A DNA stretch of 64,000 bases from Bacillaceae bacterium S4-13-56. GTDB lineage: Bacteria; Bacillota; Bacilli; Bacillales; JAWJLM01. The notes below the pieces were generated by a model that saw only the letters and a program-made list of their open reading frames with translations, was not told the DNA's origin and did no database searches. Below are positions 16,986-26,289 of the stretch, piece after piece (the first letter of the stretch is position 1; every line of letters begins with the position of its first letter). The translations under genes were made by a program, and so were the position numbers. The DNA is taken from positions 1-64,000 of the forward strand of contig JAWJLM010000005.1 in the NCBI GenBank assembly GCA_040191315.1. Reading direction: 5' to 3'.

Positions 16986-18356
16986 ATGAGCAAAATTGGA
17001 CAAATCCTTCCTATTCATGGGTATGTTGTTCATTTTAAGGGTATAGGTTCCATCATAGACCATCAGGCACTTATACAGCTATACCAACCCATTGTTGGAC
17101 CAAAGGCAGTATCCTTATATCTAACTTTATTCTATGAAAATCAAAAACAACAATATCAACAAATCCCCTCTACACATCATCAACTTATGACGTCCATTGG
17201 GTTGCCATTGGACGAGATATATACAGCACGTATGTATTTAGAGGCAATTGGACTCCTAAGAACCTTTAAAAAAACAAATGAACAAGCAGGATATATTTTT
17301 CATTACATTCTTTACCCACCTTTTTCTGCAAATCAGTTCTTTAAGGATACAATGTTATCATTGCTTTTATCACATCATATCGGGGAAAACATGTTTCAAA
17401 AGCTCTATGATAAATTGTATATGGCGGACGATGTAGTAGAGGGCAGTGAAATAACGGCATCATTCCAGGAGGTATTCCAGGATATTTCACTCAAACCATT
17501 AGTTCCTGTAGAGTCACAAACGAAGAAAGAAAATGACATACTGGAAAAAACAAAAGAAGAGTTAGTTGACTTTGTTATCCTTGCCAATTCCCTAAAACAA
17601 AGAATGCTACCAGTTCAAAAGTTGCTGACCCCTTCATTAAAAACTTTAATCGAACAATTAGCCGCCCTTTACCGATTAACAACACATGATTTTGAGCTAG
17701 CTATTCATTGGGCTTTGGATGAAAAACAAGAAATTGATATGGAAGAATTAAAAGAAATCTGTCATGACTTATATATTAAAAATGATCATTCACAAGAAGA
17801 AATAAAAAAAGAGGACGAAAATAGACAAACCATTGAAATATCCAATGACCAATTTGGAAAATTAAATGACCAAGAAAAATTAATATATATGATGGAGAGA
17901 AGATCACCAAAAGAAGTTTTAGAGGATTTTTCGAATGGATCCAAGGTTCCTGATCAGGATCTGAAAATGATAAGAGATATCATGCATAAACAAGGACTCC
18001 CTTCTCCTGTCATGAACATGCTTATTCAATATGTCCTTTACCGTACAGATATGAAGTTAAATAGAAGTTATATAGAAAAAATTGCAGGTCAGTGGAGCCG
18101 GCTAGGAATTAAGACAGCCAGAGAAGCTATGGAAGTTACAATCCGTGAAAATAAAAAGTATCAGGAATGGTCAAAAGCATATAAAAAGCAGACACCACCC
18201 GTGAAACAAGAAGTTGTGCCGGAGTGGTTTAAAAAGCAAAAAGAACAAAAGTCAGAGCCTAAACAGAAACAACCTACTGTATCTCAAGATGAGTTTGAAA
18301 AATGGCAGGAAGAAATGCGAAAGTTTAAGAAAGATAGAAATCAAAAGCAAGGGTGA
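16986..18356 (+). CDS. dnaB: Replication initiation and membrane attachment protein DnaB
   Basis: 456 residues; the Gram-positive DnaB that, with DnaD and DnaI, loads the replicative helicase at oriC and at restarting forks (not the E. coli DnaB helicase). A winged-helix region is at the N terminus (PIVGPKAVSLYLTLFYE), a DnaD-like helical region is in the C-terminal half (IRDIMHKQGLPSPVMNMLIQYVL near residue 340), and the tail is lysine/glutamine-rich. AAAAGGAGAG precedes the ATG. Its TGA overlaps an alternative GTG of dnaI. Confidence 0.93.
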   Translation: MSKIGQILPIHGYVVHFKGIGSIIDHQALIQLYQPIVGPKAVSLYLTLFYENQKQQYQQIPSTHHQLMTSIGLPLDEIYTARMYLEAIGLLRTFKKTNEQAGYIFHYILYPPFSANQFFKDTMLSLLLSHHIGENMFQKLYDKLYMADDVVEGSEITASFQEVFQDISLKPLVPVESQTKKENDILEKTKEELVDFVILANSLKQRMLPVQKLLTPSLKTLIEQLAALYRLTTHDFELAIHWALDEKQEIDMEELKEICHDLYIKNDHSQEEIKKEDENRQTIEISNDQFGKLNDQEKLIYMMERRSPKEVLEDFSNGSKVPDQDLKMIRDIMHKQGLPSPVMNMLIQYVLYRTDMKLNRSYIEKIAGQWSRLGIKTAREAMEVTIRENKKYQEWSKAYKKQTPPVKQEVVPEWFKKQKEQKSEPKQKQPTVSQDEFEKWQEEMRKFKKDRNQKQG

Positions 18357-18361
18357 ATAAA

Positions 18362-19300
18362 ATGGAACCAATTCAAACCTCTTTGAAAAAATGGATGGAA
18401 CAGAGTGAGGGTTTTCAAAAAGAATTTCAAAAGGTGAAGCGAGATCTTCTTCAAGATCCAGAAATTCAAAGACTAATACAGGGACACCCTTCTCTAACAG
18501 GTGACTCGTTAAATAAACATTTAATAAAACTATACGAGTATAAAAGTCAATCAAAAAACTGTGAGAATTGTACTTCTTTAAATGGATGTGTCAATATGGT
18601 ACAAGGATATGTTCCTAAACCAAACGAAGACGGTGGTCCGTTCCGTTTAATATATGAGCCTTGTTCCAAACGAAAGCAATATGAGGAACAAATATCAAAG
18701 AAATCGTTTGTACAAAGTTTGTATATTCCTAAAGAAATAATAGATGCCTCATGGGAAGGGATTCACCTAGATGACCCAGAACGAATGCCCATTCTTCAGG
18801 AAATTAAGCAATTTCTTATGGATGCTGAGCAAGGAGTTCCATCAAAAGGTCTTTACTTACACGGTCCTTTTGGAGTTGGTAAGACCTATTTACTTGGAGC
18901 GATTGCGAATGAGTTAGCAGAATACAAAATTCAGAGCATGATTATTTATATGCCGGAGCTGGTTAGAGAAATGAAAGGCTCTTTAAGTGATGGTTCGATA
19001 AACCAGAAAATAGACCGATTTAAAAATGTCCCCGTTTTAATGCTAGATGATATTGGTGCCGAAACACAATCCCCATGGTTTAGAGATGAGGTGTTAGGTG
19101 CCATACTACAGTATCGCATGATGGAAAGACTACCTGTATTTTTCACATCTAATTTGAGCCCTGATGAGTTAGAAATTACTCTCTCTGAAACGAACAAAGG
19201 TGGAATAGAAAAGATAAAAGCTGGACGAATTATGGAACGAATAAATCAAGTAAGTGAACCCCTTGCTTTATACGGTAAAAATAGAAGGAAACAACGATAA
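18362..19300 (+). CDS. dnaI: Primosomal protein DnaI, helicase loader
   Basis: AAA+ ATPase of 312 residues that loads the replicative helicase. The N-terminal zinc-binding region has CENCTSLNGC and a later CSKR; Walker A is GPFGVGKT near residue 168 and Walker B is PVLMLDDIGAE near 225. The ATG at 18362 gives MEPI, as in B. subtilis; a GTG at 18353 is also in frame. Translationally coupled to dnaB. A terminator follows the stop. Confidence 0.95.
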   Translation: MEPIQTSLKKWMEQSEGFQKEFQKVKRDLLQDPEIQRLIQGHPSLTGDSLNKHLIKLYEYKSQSKNCENCTSLNGCVNMVQGYVPKPNEDGGPFRLIYEPCSKRKQYEEQISKKSFVQSLYIPKEIIDASWEGIHLDDPERMPILQEIKQFLMDAEQGVPSKGLYLHGPFGVGKTYLLGAIANELAEYKIQSMIIYMPELVREMKGSLSDGSINQKIDRFKNVPVLMLDDIGAETQSPWFRDEVLGAILQYRMMERLPVFFTSNLSPDELEITLSETNKGGIEKIKAGRIMERINQVSEPLALYGKNRRKQR

Positions 19301-19322
19301 GTAAACATCGTTGTTCTTTTTT
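19290..19322 (+). terminator. Terminator after dnaI
   Basis: AACAACGAT and its inverse around an 8-base loop, then a T-rich run; the stem starts inside the last codons of dnaI. Confidence 0.85.
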
Positions 19323-19405
19323 ATTTTTGGCACGACAAGGAATGAATCATTTTTTTTTGATTTTTCCCATATAATATAACAGTTTTTGTAGGAAGGGGGG
19401 AGTCA

Positions 19406-20239
19406 ATGGATATTTATTTTGAACGAAAGGAAGAGGTGCTTCTTTTTTGTAAAATTCTTTTAGAGAATGGATTTAAAGATAAAATTGGTATCCAGCAAAA
19501 AAGAAGTCATAGGATAGCATTAGAGATAGAGCCCTCGAGTTATCCAAAAAAGAATATTGCTAGGGTGTTAGCGCGTGTTTTTATTCAAGAGCGAGAGCGA
19601 CAATGGATTCGTGAAATCATACAAGATTGTTATTACTTTGAGGACAAAGAAGAAGTTGCTCATATTGAGGAAGTATGCCATTCCATTTTAAAAGGGCAAT
19701 ATGAGAAAAACTTTTTTAACCATTCTAGTCATGAAGAGTATATCACTAGTCTTTTCCTAGAGCGGTGGCAAGAAGAACGTTCTTTTTTATTTGAATCTTT
19801 TCTTCGGTTTCGGCTCCAGGATTATAAAAAGGAGCTGATTGAATTAGTTGGGGTGTCTATTGAAGATTATAAAAGAGAGCAGGAGTATCAAACTTTTATT
19901 CATTCCTTACGACATTTTATTGGAACACAAGATTCTAAGATCAACTATGTAAACTTTCATATAAAAGAACCTGAGCTCATTTATGAGAAAAATGGAAAAC
20001 TTGTTGATACAATGAAGTTGGAAGAATGGGTAAGAAATCTGCCCTTATATTTATTCAATGTTAATGAAGGTGATCACTTACTAGCATCATTACTAGCGAT
20101 GAATCCAGAGAAAATTGAAATTTTTAGTGATGATCCTTCAGAACCCAAATTGTTAACTGTTATTAACATTTTCCAAGAACGAGTAAGCATATTGCCTGCT
20201 TCTTCTTTTCCATTTTTAAAAAAGAATATAAAATCTTGA
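19406..20239 (+). CDS. ytxC: Sporulation protein YtxC
   Basis: 277 residues, soluble, no signal peptide; matches the YtxC-like family found in spore formers, whose biochemical role is unknown. The central segment RFRLQDYKKELIELVGVSIEDYKREQEYQ and the ending VSILPASSFPFLKK are typical. The position between dnaI and thrS is the same as in B. subtilis. GGAAGGGGGGAG precedes the ATG. Confidence 0.85.
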   Translation: MDIYFERKEEVLLFCKILLENGFKDKIGIQQKRSHRIALEIEPSSYPKKNIARVLARVFIQERERQWIREIIQDCYYFEDKEEVAHIEEVCHSILKGQYEKNFFNHSSHEEYITSLFLERWQEERSFLFESFLRFRLQDYKKELIELVGVSIEDYKREQEYQTFIHSLRHFIGTQDSKINYVNFHIKEPELIYEKNGKLVDTMKLEEWVRNLPLYLFNVNEGDHLLASLLAMNPEKIEIFSDDPSEPKLLTVINIFQERVSILPASSFPFLKKNIKS

Positions 20240-20264
20240 TTTTCATTTGCACAATGGCTATAAT
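20236..20264 (+). promoter_or_regulatory. Sigma-A promoter of the thrS leader
   Basis: TTGATT at 20236-20241, 17-base spacer, TATAAT at 20259-20264. The -35 overlaps the stop of ytxC. Confidence 0.75.
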
Positions 20265-20271
20265 ACGTACA

Positions 20272-20527
20272 TAAATGAAAGAACAACAGGTTGAGATAAG
20301 GACAAGAGCTATGTGATTCGTTTCAGCAGAGAGGGAAGACTAGGCTGGAAGCTTCCCGAACACGACATATAGTTCACCACCTTTGAGCCCTAACTATGAA
20401 AAAAAAGTAGTAGTTAGCGTTTAGTCGCGTTAAAGACTTAATGAAGCCGCGAAAATGCGGAAATAAGGGTGGAACCACGGGTAAAACACTCGTCCCTTTG
20501 CTTATTGCAAAGGGACGAGTGTTTTTT
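20272..20527 (+). ncRNA. T-box leader of thrS (threonine-responsive)
   Basis: Typical T-box RNA. A specifier region reads TTCACCACCTTTGAG near 20373, offering the Thr codon ACC at 20376-20378 or 20379-20381. The T-box sequence AAGGGTGGAACCACGGG is at about 20465-20481. A 17-bp terminator stem (ACACTCGTCCCTTTG and inverse) at 20484-20527 ends in a T-run. Uncharged tRNA-Thr should stabilise the antiterminator and allow thrS expression. Confidence 0.93.
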
Positions 20528-20559
20528 GTCTCTCAACTAAAATAAAGGAGCGATTGCGA

Positions 20560-22491
20560 ATGATTCAAGTTACATTTCCAGATGGTACTGTTAAAGAATT
20601 TGAAAAAGGGACCACAGGGGAAGAAGTGGCAGCATCTATTAGTCCAGGATTGAAAAAGCAAGCACTTGCTTTCCGTATTGATGGGAAGGAATATGATCTT
20701 CGTTCAGAAGTAAAGAATGGACAAATCGAAATTATTACTTACCGAAATCCTAAAGGTATTGAAATTATGCGTCACTCAACTGCACATTTAATGGCTCAAG
20801 CCATTCGAAGATTGTATGGTGAGGTTAACTTCGGAGTAGGACCTGTTATAGAAAATGGATTTTATTACGACATCGATATGGAGGAATCCATTACGACGGA
20901 AGATTTTCCAAAGATAGAAAAAGAAATGCAGAAAATTGTTAGTGAAAATCTTGAGATTGTCCGTCAGGAAGTTTCAAGAGAAGAAGCTAAGCGCCGTTTT
21001 GAAGAACTTGGAGATCCATTGAAGATCGAATTACTAGAGAATATTCCAGAGGGCGAGCAGGTTTCAATTTATGAGCAAGGTGAGTTTTTTGATTTATGTC
21101 GTGGGGTCCATGTTCCATCCACAGGTAAAATTAAAGTATTCAAATTACTAAGTGTTTCTGGGGCCTATTGGCGAGGAGACAGTAAGAATAAAATGCTTCA
21201 AAGAATTTATGGTACAGTATTTGAGAAAAAGAGTGAGCTAGATGAGCATTTAAGGCTGTTAGAAGAAGCGAAAGAAAGGGACCACCGAAAGCTTGGAAAA
21301 GAGCTGGGGATTTTTACTGTTTCTCAAAAAGTGGGACAAGGACTTCCTTTGTGGCTTCCTAAAGGGGCGACTATTCGAAGAACGATCGAGCGCTACATCG
21401 TCGATTTAGAAGAACGTCTAGGCTATAACCATGTTTATACTCCTGTTTTAGGAAGTGTTGAGTTATATAAAACTAGTGGTCATTGGGATCATTATAAGGA
21501 TGACATGTTCCCACCAATGGAAATGGATAATGAGGATTTAGTTCTTCGTCCAATGAACTGTCCACACCATATGATGGTTTATAAAAATCAGTTGCACAGT
21601 TATCGAAACTTACCAGTTCGTATTGCTGAACTTGGTATGATGCATCGTCATGAAATGTCGGGATCTCTTGCTGGTCTTCAACGAGTTCGAGCGATGACAT
21701 TAAACGATGCTCATATCTTTGCCCGTCCGGATCAACTAAAAGATGAGTTCATTCGAGTAGTTCAATTAGTTCAAGCTGTATATAGAGACTTTGGAATTGA
21801 CGACTATTATTTCCGCCTTTCTTATCGCGATCCAGATGATAAGGAAAAGTATGTGGATAATGATGAAATGTGGGAAAAAGCGCAAGCCTTATTAAAAGAG
21901 ACTATGGAAGAGATGGAATTAGAATACGAGGAAGTTGAAGGGGAAGCAGCTTTTTATGGACCGAAATTAGATGTACAGGTTAAAACAGCACTTGGAAAAG
22001 ACGAAACCCTTTCTACGGTTCAGCTTGACTTCCATTTACCCAACCGATTTGATTTAACTTATATTGGAGAAGATGGAAAAGAGCATCGACCAGTTGTCAT
22101 CCACCGTGGAGTGGTTTCTACAATGGAACGATTTGTTGCCTTTTTAATTGAAGAATATAAGGGAGCCTTCCCAACTTGGCTTGCTCCCGTTCAAGCAAAA
22201 ATTATCCCGGTTTCAGCAGATGCTCATTTAGAGTATGCAAGAAAAGTGGAGGACAAGCTTCGTGAAGCTGGAGTAAGAGTAGAAGTTGATGAAAGAGACG
22301 AGAAAATTGGGTACAAAATTAGAGAAGCACAGATGCAGAAGCTTCCATTCCAACTAGTAGTTGGAGATCAAGAGATTGAGAAAGATACAGTTAATGTAAG
22401 AAGATATGGACAAAAGGATACAGAAACACTTCCAATAGATGAGTTTATCAATCTTATTAAGAACGAGATTCAACAGAAGTCAAATCAATAA
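20560..22491 (+). CDS. thrS: Threonine-tRNA ligase
   Basis: Class II aminoacyl-tRNA synthetase, 643 residues, charging tRNA-Thr. In order: TGS domain (1-62), editing domain with [11 protein letters not shown] near residue 72, catalytic core with zinc ligands in [10 protein letters not shown] and motif 2 [16 protein letters not shown], motif 3 [13 protein letters not shown], and an anticodon-binding domain ending in the C terminus. The ATG at 20560 follows AAAGGAG by nine bases; a TTG at 20554 is too close. Controlled by the T-box leader. Confidence 0.97.
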   Translation: MIQVTFPDGTVKEFEKGTTGEEVAASISPGLKKQALAFRIDGKEYDLRSEVKNGQIEIITYRNPKGIEIMRHSTAHLMAQAIRRLYGEVNFGVGPVIENGFYYDIDMEESITTEDFPKIEKEMQKIVSENLEIVRQEVSREEAKRRFEELGDPLKIELLENIPEGEQVSIYEQGEFFDLCRGVHVPSTGKIKVFKLLSVSGAYWRGDSKNKMLQRIYGTVFEKKSELDEHLRLLEEAKERDHRKLGKELGIFTVSQKVGQGLPLWLPKGATIRRTIERYIVDLEERLGYNHVYTPVLGSVELYKTSGHWDHYKDDMFPPMEMDNEDLVLRPMNCPHHMMVYKNQLHSYRNLPVRIAELGMMHRHEMSGSLAGLQRVRAMTLNDAHIFARPDQLKDEFIRVVQLVQAVYRDFGIDDYYFRLSYRDPDDKEKYVDNDEMWEKAQALLKETMEEMELEYEEVEGEAAFYGPKLDVQVKTALGKDETLSTVQLDFHLPNRFDLTYIGEDGKEHRPVVIHRGVVSTMERFVAFLIEEYKGAFPTWLAPVQAKIIPVSADAHLEYARKVEDKLREAGVRVEVDERDEKIGYKIREAQMQKLPFQLVVGDQEIEKDTVNVRRYGQKDTETLPIDEFINLIKNEIQQKSNQ

Positions 22492-22501
22492 TAGATCATA
22501 C

Positions 22502-22536
22502 AAAAAGCGAGGTCGATACATCGATCTCGCTTTTTG
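22502..22536 (+). terminator. Terminator after thrS
   Basis: AAAAAGCGAGGTCGAT and a near-perfect inverse around a 3-base loop, ending in TTTTTG. Confidence 0.9.
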
Positions 22537-22539
22537 TTA

Positions 22540-22680
22540 TACTATCAGAATTTATAACTTTGGGTCGGTTGATAGTACCAGTAAAGCAGGAAGGGAAGCT
22601 ACTTATAGCTTCTTCGGAGAAACAAGTGATTTTCTTGTTTTAAAGCGTAGCGTCCTTGACTACCTACTCTAGTCGATAGA
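22540..22680 (+). repeat. Dispersed repeat, R2 start joined to an R1 segment
   Basis: Starts with the R2 signature TACTATCAGAATTTATAACT and its inverted TGATAGTA, then continues with the R1 segment GAAACAAGTGATTTTCTTG and ends TCTAGTCGATAG. A composite of two repeat families seen elsewhere in the window; no coding capacity. Confidence 0.65.
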
Positions 22681-22748
22681 AAATAACATCTTGATTTTTC
22701 GAAAAAAATCGGTTATTCTTGAATAGTTGTGTTTATTTTTGGTCTTTA

Positions 22749-22777
22749 TTGACACATCAGATACACCATGCTATACT
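22749..22777 (+). promoter_or_regulatory. Sigma-A promoter of infC-rpmI-rplT
   Basis: Perfect TTGACA at 22749-22754, 17-base spacer, TATACT at 22772-22777. Confidence 0.85.
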
Positions 22778-22794
22778 TTTAAGGTAAAACTAAA

Positions 22795-22942
22795 CGATGT
22801 GTCTTTGACAAGTAGAAGCACCCGCTTCTCACCTGATCGACGCTTTTGGAGCAGTTGGCAGGTCCGACAAATTTGATGATCAATTATGATTGAATCAATG
22901 ACGGAATGTGTGGGTGCGAAAGAGTGCCTACACTTTTTTTAT
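22795..22942 (+). ncRNA. L20-type ribosomal protein leader
   Basis: The leader between promoter and infC holds CACCCGCTTCTCACCTGATC and GGAGCAGTTGGCAGGT blocks, then a terminator-like stem (GTGTGGGTGC with GTGCCTACAC) and seven T residues at about 22908-22940. This matches what I recall of the L20 leader of Bacillus: L20 binds the leader and promotes premature termination when free L20 is in excess. Confidence 0.75.
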
Positions 22943-23018
22943 TGCTGAAATTCTTGTCAAGAATGAACACTGGTAGCCCTTTTAAGGACTACCAAATTAA
23001 CCTTGGAGGTGGCTGGTT

Positions 23019-23537
23019 ATTAGCAAAGATATGTTTGTCAATGAGAATATACGTGCACGTGAGGTGAGACTCATTGACGTAAATGGAGAGCAGCTTGGCG
23101 TGAAATCTCGTCAAGAAGCATTGGATCTAGCGCAAACTGCAAACTTAGATCTTGTAATGGTGGCTCCTAATGCAAAACCGCCTGTTTGTCGCATTATGGA
23201 TTTTGGGAAGTATCGTTACGAACAGCAAAAGAAAGATAAAGAAGCACGCAAAAATCAAAAGATTATTAATATTAAAGAAGTGCGTTTGAGTCCTAATATC
23301 GAAGAGCATGACTTTAATACTAAGCTGCGTAACGCCCGTAAATTCCTTGAAAAAGGCGATAAAGTAAAGGCATCTATTCGTTTCCGGGGACGTGCGATTA
23401 CTCATAAGGAAATTGGTCAAGAGGTATTAGAACGTTTGGCTAAAGAATGTGAGGATCTATGTACAGTGGAAACAAAGCCTAAAATGGAAGGCCGTAGCAT
23501 GTTCATAATGCTTGCTCCTCGAAATGAGAAGAAATAG
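23019..23537 (+). CDS. infC: Translation initiation factor IF-3
   Basis: IF-3 keeps ribosomal subunits apart and checks start codon pairing on the 30S subunit. 172 residues with the N-domain [14 protein letters not shown] and C-domain [14 protein letters not shown]. The start is the non-standard codon ATT at 23019: GGAGGT lies 8 bases upstream and the reading ATT-AGC-AAA-GAT gives the family N terminus (M)ISKD. The ATG at 23031 has no ribosome binding site at proper distance. ATT starts in infC are known and make the gene sensitive to IF-3 itself. First gene of infC-rpmI-rplT. Confidence 0.95.
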   Translation: MSKDMFVNENIRAREVRLIDVNGEQLGVKSRQEALDLAQTANLDLVMVAPNAKPPVCRIMDFGKYRYEQQKKDKEARKNQKIINIKEVRLSPNIEEHDFNTKLRNARKFLEKGDKVKASIRFRGRAITHKEIGQEVLERLAKECEDLCTVETKPKMEGRSMFIMLAPRNEKK

Positions 23538-23577
23538 AAACCGAGAGCTTGTCTGACTAGTAAAGGAGGAACTTATA

Positions 23578-23772
23578 ATGCCAAAAATGAAAACCCATAA
23601 AGGTTCTCAAAAACGTTTTAAAAGAACTGGAAGTGGCAAACTGAAGCGTTCTCATGCTTTCACAAGCCATATGTTCGCTCATAAAACACAAAAGCAAAAA
23701 CGTAAATTACGTAAGAGTGCCGTTGTAAGCACTGGAGATATGAAGCGTATTAAAGCAATGCTACCTAAGTAA
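23578..23772 (+). CDS. rpmI: 50S ribosomal protein L35
   Basis: 64 residues, very basic, begins [14 protein letters not shown], full length for L35. AAGGAGGA precedes the ATG. Middle gene of infC-rpmI-rplT, so regulated by the upstream L20 leader. Confidence 0.97.
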   Translation: MPKMKTHKGSQKRFKRTGSGKLKRSHAFTSHMFAHKTQKQKRKLRKSAVVSTGDMKRIKAMLPK

Positions 23773-23814
23773 AACAACGGATGTAGTAAGTCCGCAATCT
23801 AGGAGGGATTATTT

Positions 23815-24171
23815 ATGCCACGTGTTAAAGGTGGAACCGTTACACGACGTCGTCGTAAACGCGTATTAAAGTTAGCAAAAGGTTATTATGGTTCAAAACA
23901 TAATCTATTTAAAGTAGCAAAACAACAAGTAATGAAATCCGGTCAGTATGCTTATCGTGACCGTCGTCAAAAGAAGCGTGACTTCCGTAAGTTATGGATT
24001 GCCCGTATTAATGCAGCAGCTCGTTTGAATGATATTTCTTACAGCCGTTTAATGCATGGTCTAAAGCTTGCTGGTATTGAAGTTAACCGCAAAATGCTTG
24101 CTGATCTTGCTATTTCTGATGAAAAAGCATTCACAAGCTTAGTAGAGCAAGCAAAAGCTGCACTAAAATAA
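23815..24171 (+). CDS. rplT: 50S ribosomal protein L20
   Basis: 118 residues, basic N terminus [20 protein letters not shown] and globular C-terminal half. It is essential for early 50S assembly and binds 23S rRNA; free L20 should also bind the leader of its own operon. AGGAGGG precedes the ATG. A strong terminator follows. Confidence 0.97.
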   Translation: MPRVKGGTVTRRRRKRVLKLAKGYYGSKHNLFKVAKQQVMKSGQYAYRDRRQKKRDFRKLWIARINAAARLNDISYSRLMHGLKLAGIEVNRKMLADLAISDEKAFTSLVEQAKAALK

Positions 24172-24184
24172 TACTTTTTTACTT

Positions 24185-24220
24185 AAGCCATTTTCCTCAT
24201 GAAAGGAAAATGGCTTTTTA
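24185..24220 (+). terminator. Terminator after rplT
   Basis: AAGCCATTTTCCT and exact inverse, loop of 6, then T-run. Confidence 0.92.
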
Positions 24221-24244
24221 CTTTAAAGAAGGAAGGATAATGTA

Positions 24245-24514
24245 GTGACAACTTACATAGTCATTTATTATAGTGCTATAAATCTAATGGCGCTGCTTTT
24301 TATGGGCATGGATAAAAGGAAAGCCGTGAAAGGGCAATGGAGAATCCCCGAAAAAACACTCTGGCTGTTAGCGTGGTTTGGTGGTGCAGGTGGTGGTTGG
24401 TTAGGTATGAAGTGGTTTCGTCATAAAACCAAACATGGACTTTTCAAGAATGGAATGCCTTTCTTATTTTTAGTCCATATTCTATTTGTTTTTTGGATAT
24501 CTGATAAATACTAA
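24245..24514 (+). CDS. ysdA: DUF1294 membrane protein YsdA
   Basis: 89 residues with hydrophobic stretches at about 4-20, 37-53 and 70-86 and the family core MGMDKRKAVKGQWRIPE followed by GGAGGWLGMKWFRHKTKH. Function unknown. Starts with GTG at 24245 after GGAAGGA. Same place downstream of rplT as in B. subtilis. Confidence 0.88.
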   Translation: MTTYIVIYYSAINLMALLFMGMDKRKAVKGQWRIPEKTLWLLAWFGGAGGGWLGMKWFRHKTKHGLFKNGMPFLFLVHILFVFWISDKY

Positions 24515-24564
24515 ACTTGTCATAAAGGCTCGTCTTATGTCATATAGTTAGAAGGAGAAACCTA

Positions 24565-24588
24565 ATGGTCGAAGGAGGTAAGTTGTAG
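24565..24588 (+). other. Possible 7-codon upstream ORF
   Basis: A GAAGGAG site is followed by ATG GTC GAA GGA GGT AAG TTG TAG (MVEGGKL). It sits between ysdA and the TVP38 gene, and its own GGAGGT could serve a downstream start. It may be a leader peptide or decayed coding sequence. Confidence 0.25.
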
Positions 24589-24620
24589 GAATAGTAAGAT
24601 ATATAGAAAGGGGAAAATAT

Positions 24621-25226
24621 ATGGAGGAAATGGCATCACAGATTATGACTGCTATTGAAACGAGTGGTCGACTGGCTCCCCTTTTATTCATTCTTATTCA
24701 TGTCATCAGACCTATCTTTTTTCTGCCAGTTGCGTTTATAACGGTATTTGGTGGAGTCTTGTTCGGAACCATATACGGTTCCATTTATTCAATGATTGGT
24801 GTCACCTTGTCTAGCCTTTCCTTCTATATAATGATTAAATTGATGCCTAAAATGTTAAATAAATTTACTAGGCTTAAGGAAAAGGTAATGGGAAAATATC
24901 CGTCATTGTCCATGAAACAAATTGCCTTGCTTCGGTTAATTCCATTTATTCATTTTCATTTATTATCTTTATGTGTAATTGAACTTTCTAGCAATTTTAA
25001 GGAATATACACGTGCATCGTTTTTATCAAATATTCCTCTTGCAGTTGTGTATACATCGTTTGGGCAATGGATATCGAATTTGTCACCAGCAATGGCCATT
25101 GTTGCAGTGGCATTATTGCTTCCGATGATCTATCTGCTTAGAAGTAAAGAAGTTATAGTAAAATGGGAGGATTTCTTTCATTCTAATAAAGAAGAATCCT
25201 TTCCTCAGAGACAACAAGCAAGTTAA
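24621..25226 (+). CDS. TVP38/TMEM64 family membrane protein
   Basis: 201 residues with five or six hydrophobic helices and the family core (FGGVLFGTIYGSIYSMIGVTL, then LLRLIPFIHFHLLS). Such DedA-related proteins are linked to lipid scrambling and membrane homeostasis; the specific role here is unknown. AAAGGGG precedes the ATG. It faces ysdB across a shared terminator. Confidence 0.85.
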   Translation: MEEMASQIMTAIETSGRLAPLLFILIHVIRPIFFLPVAFITVFGGVLFGTIYGSIYSMIGVTLSSLSFYIMIKLMPKMLNKFTRLKEKVMGKYPSLSMKQIALLRLIPFIHFHLLSLCVIELSSNFKEYTRASFLSNIPLAVVYTSFGQWISNLSPAMAIVAVALLLPMIYLLRSKEVIVKWEDFFHSNKEESFPQRQQAS

Positions 25227-25252
25227 AAAACTCGCCTTAAGGCGAGTTTTTT
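25225..25252. terminator. Bidirectional terminator
   Basis: AAAAAACTCGCC, TTAA, GGCGAGTTTTTT: a perfect palindrome with A-run and T-run, serving the TVP38 gene on the plus strand and ysdB on the minus strand. Confidence 0.92.
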
Positions 25253-25631
25253 ATTTAATCAACTTGTTTATTGGATATTTCCACTCGATACTGGCATGAG
25301 GATAATGAATTAAAATCTCTTTCTCAACAAAATAAAGATCATCTTTTGACATGCCCTTTAAGCGGTTGGGATTTCTAGCCCAAACGGTAATGGTGATCAC
25401 ATCAAATGAACTTTCTGTAGTTCCTAAGTATTTCTCTCCTTCAAAAAGAACCCCTTTATATGTCACTAAAAAGTTTTTTCGAATATTATCGCTATCATCT
25501 AAAAAGTAAAATTCCTGTTTATCCTGAGCTAATTCAAGTCTTCGCTTTGGGTTCATGATGTATTTGTAGGCCGTATATACAAATATAATTAACGTAACTA
25601 AAATTAAAATTCGCAGGATAAATACAATCAT
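25251..25631 (-). CDS. ysdB: YsdB family membrane-anchored protein
   Basis: 126 residues, one N-terminal membrane helix (residues 3-22) followed by a cytoplasmic domain with NPKRRLELAQDKQEFYFLDD. Family function unknown; B. subtilis ysdB is described as part of the sigma-W response. GGGAGG lies upstream of the ATG on the minus strand. Convergent with the TVP38 gene. Confidence 0.85.
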   Translation of the reverse strand: MIVFILRILILVTLIIFVYTAYKYIMNPKRRLELAQDKQEFYFLDDSDNIRKNFLVTYKGVLFEGEKYLGTTESSFDVITITVWARNPNRLKGMSKDDLYFVEKEILIHYPHASIEWKYPINKLIK

Positions 25632-25768
25632 ACAGAGTCCTCCCTAAACCGCTTGTATATCTTATACGTTTCAATTTACCATATGGTTTCAATTGTTCTA
25701 AAAATTTTTTGGGAAGTTATCTACATGATATAATGATCAGTGGGAAAATGGGAAGGGGCTAAATAAAA

Positions 25769-26203
25769 ATGGACTATCAGATAAAAATAAAACTTTTAAC
25801 AGATGAAGCTAAATTACCTTATCAAGCTAATCCAGGAGATGCAGGATTAGATCTTTTTTCAACAGAGGAAAAGGTGATCAAACCGGGAGAGAGTGCCTTA
25901 ATTGGAACGGGTATTCAAATCGAATTACCTATAGGGACAGAAGCGCAAGTTCGACCAAGAAGTGGACTAGCTCTTAAACATTCGGTAACAGTTTTAAATA
26001 GCCCGGGAACCATTGATGAAGGGTATCGGGGAGAAATAAAAGTAATTCTAATCAATCATGGGAAACATCCATTTTTAGTGGAAAAGAAGATGCGTATTGC
26101 ACAGATCGTGATTGCTCCTGTAACAAAAGTTAACATGATTCAAGTCGATGAGTTATCCGATTCAAATAGAGGAAGTGGAGGATTTGGCTCGTCGGGAAAA
26201 TAA
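25769..26203 (+). CDS. dut: Deoxyuridine 5'-triphosphate nucleotidohydrolase
   Basis: Trimeric dUTPase, 144 residues, which hydrolyses dUTP to keep uracil out of DNA and to provide dUMP. All motifs are visible: [37 protein letters not shown] and the C-terminal arm [11 protein letters not shown]. In B. subtilis the known genes of this type belong to prophages; here it is embedded in housekeeping genes with normal flanks. Confidence 0.95.
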   Translation: MDYQIKIKLLTDEAKLPYQANPGDAGLDLFSTEEKVIKPGESALIGTGIQIELPIGTEAQVRPRSGLALKHSVTVLNSPGTIDEGYRGEIKVILINHGKHPFLVEKKMRIAQIVIAPVTKVNMIQVDELSDSNRGSGGFGSSGK

Positions 26204-26289
26204 TTATATACTACTGAAACCAGCTCTTTGTTTATTCTAGTAAGAAAGGCTATAATAAGTGGTGAATTACATAAGGGAGGTTAGAGGAC

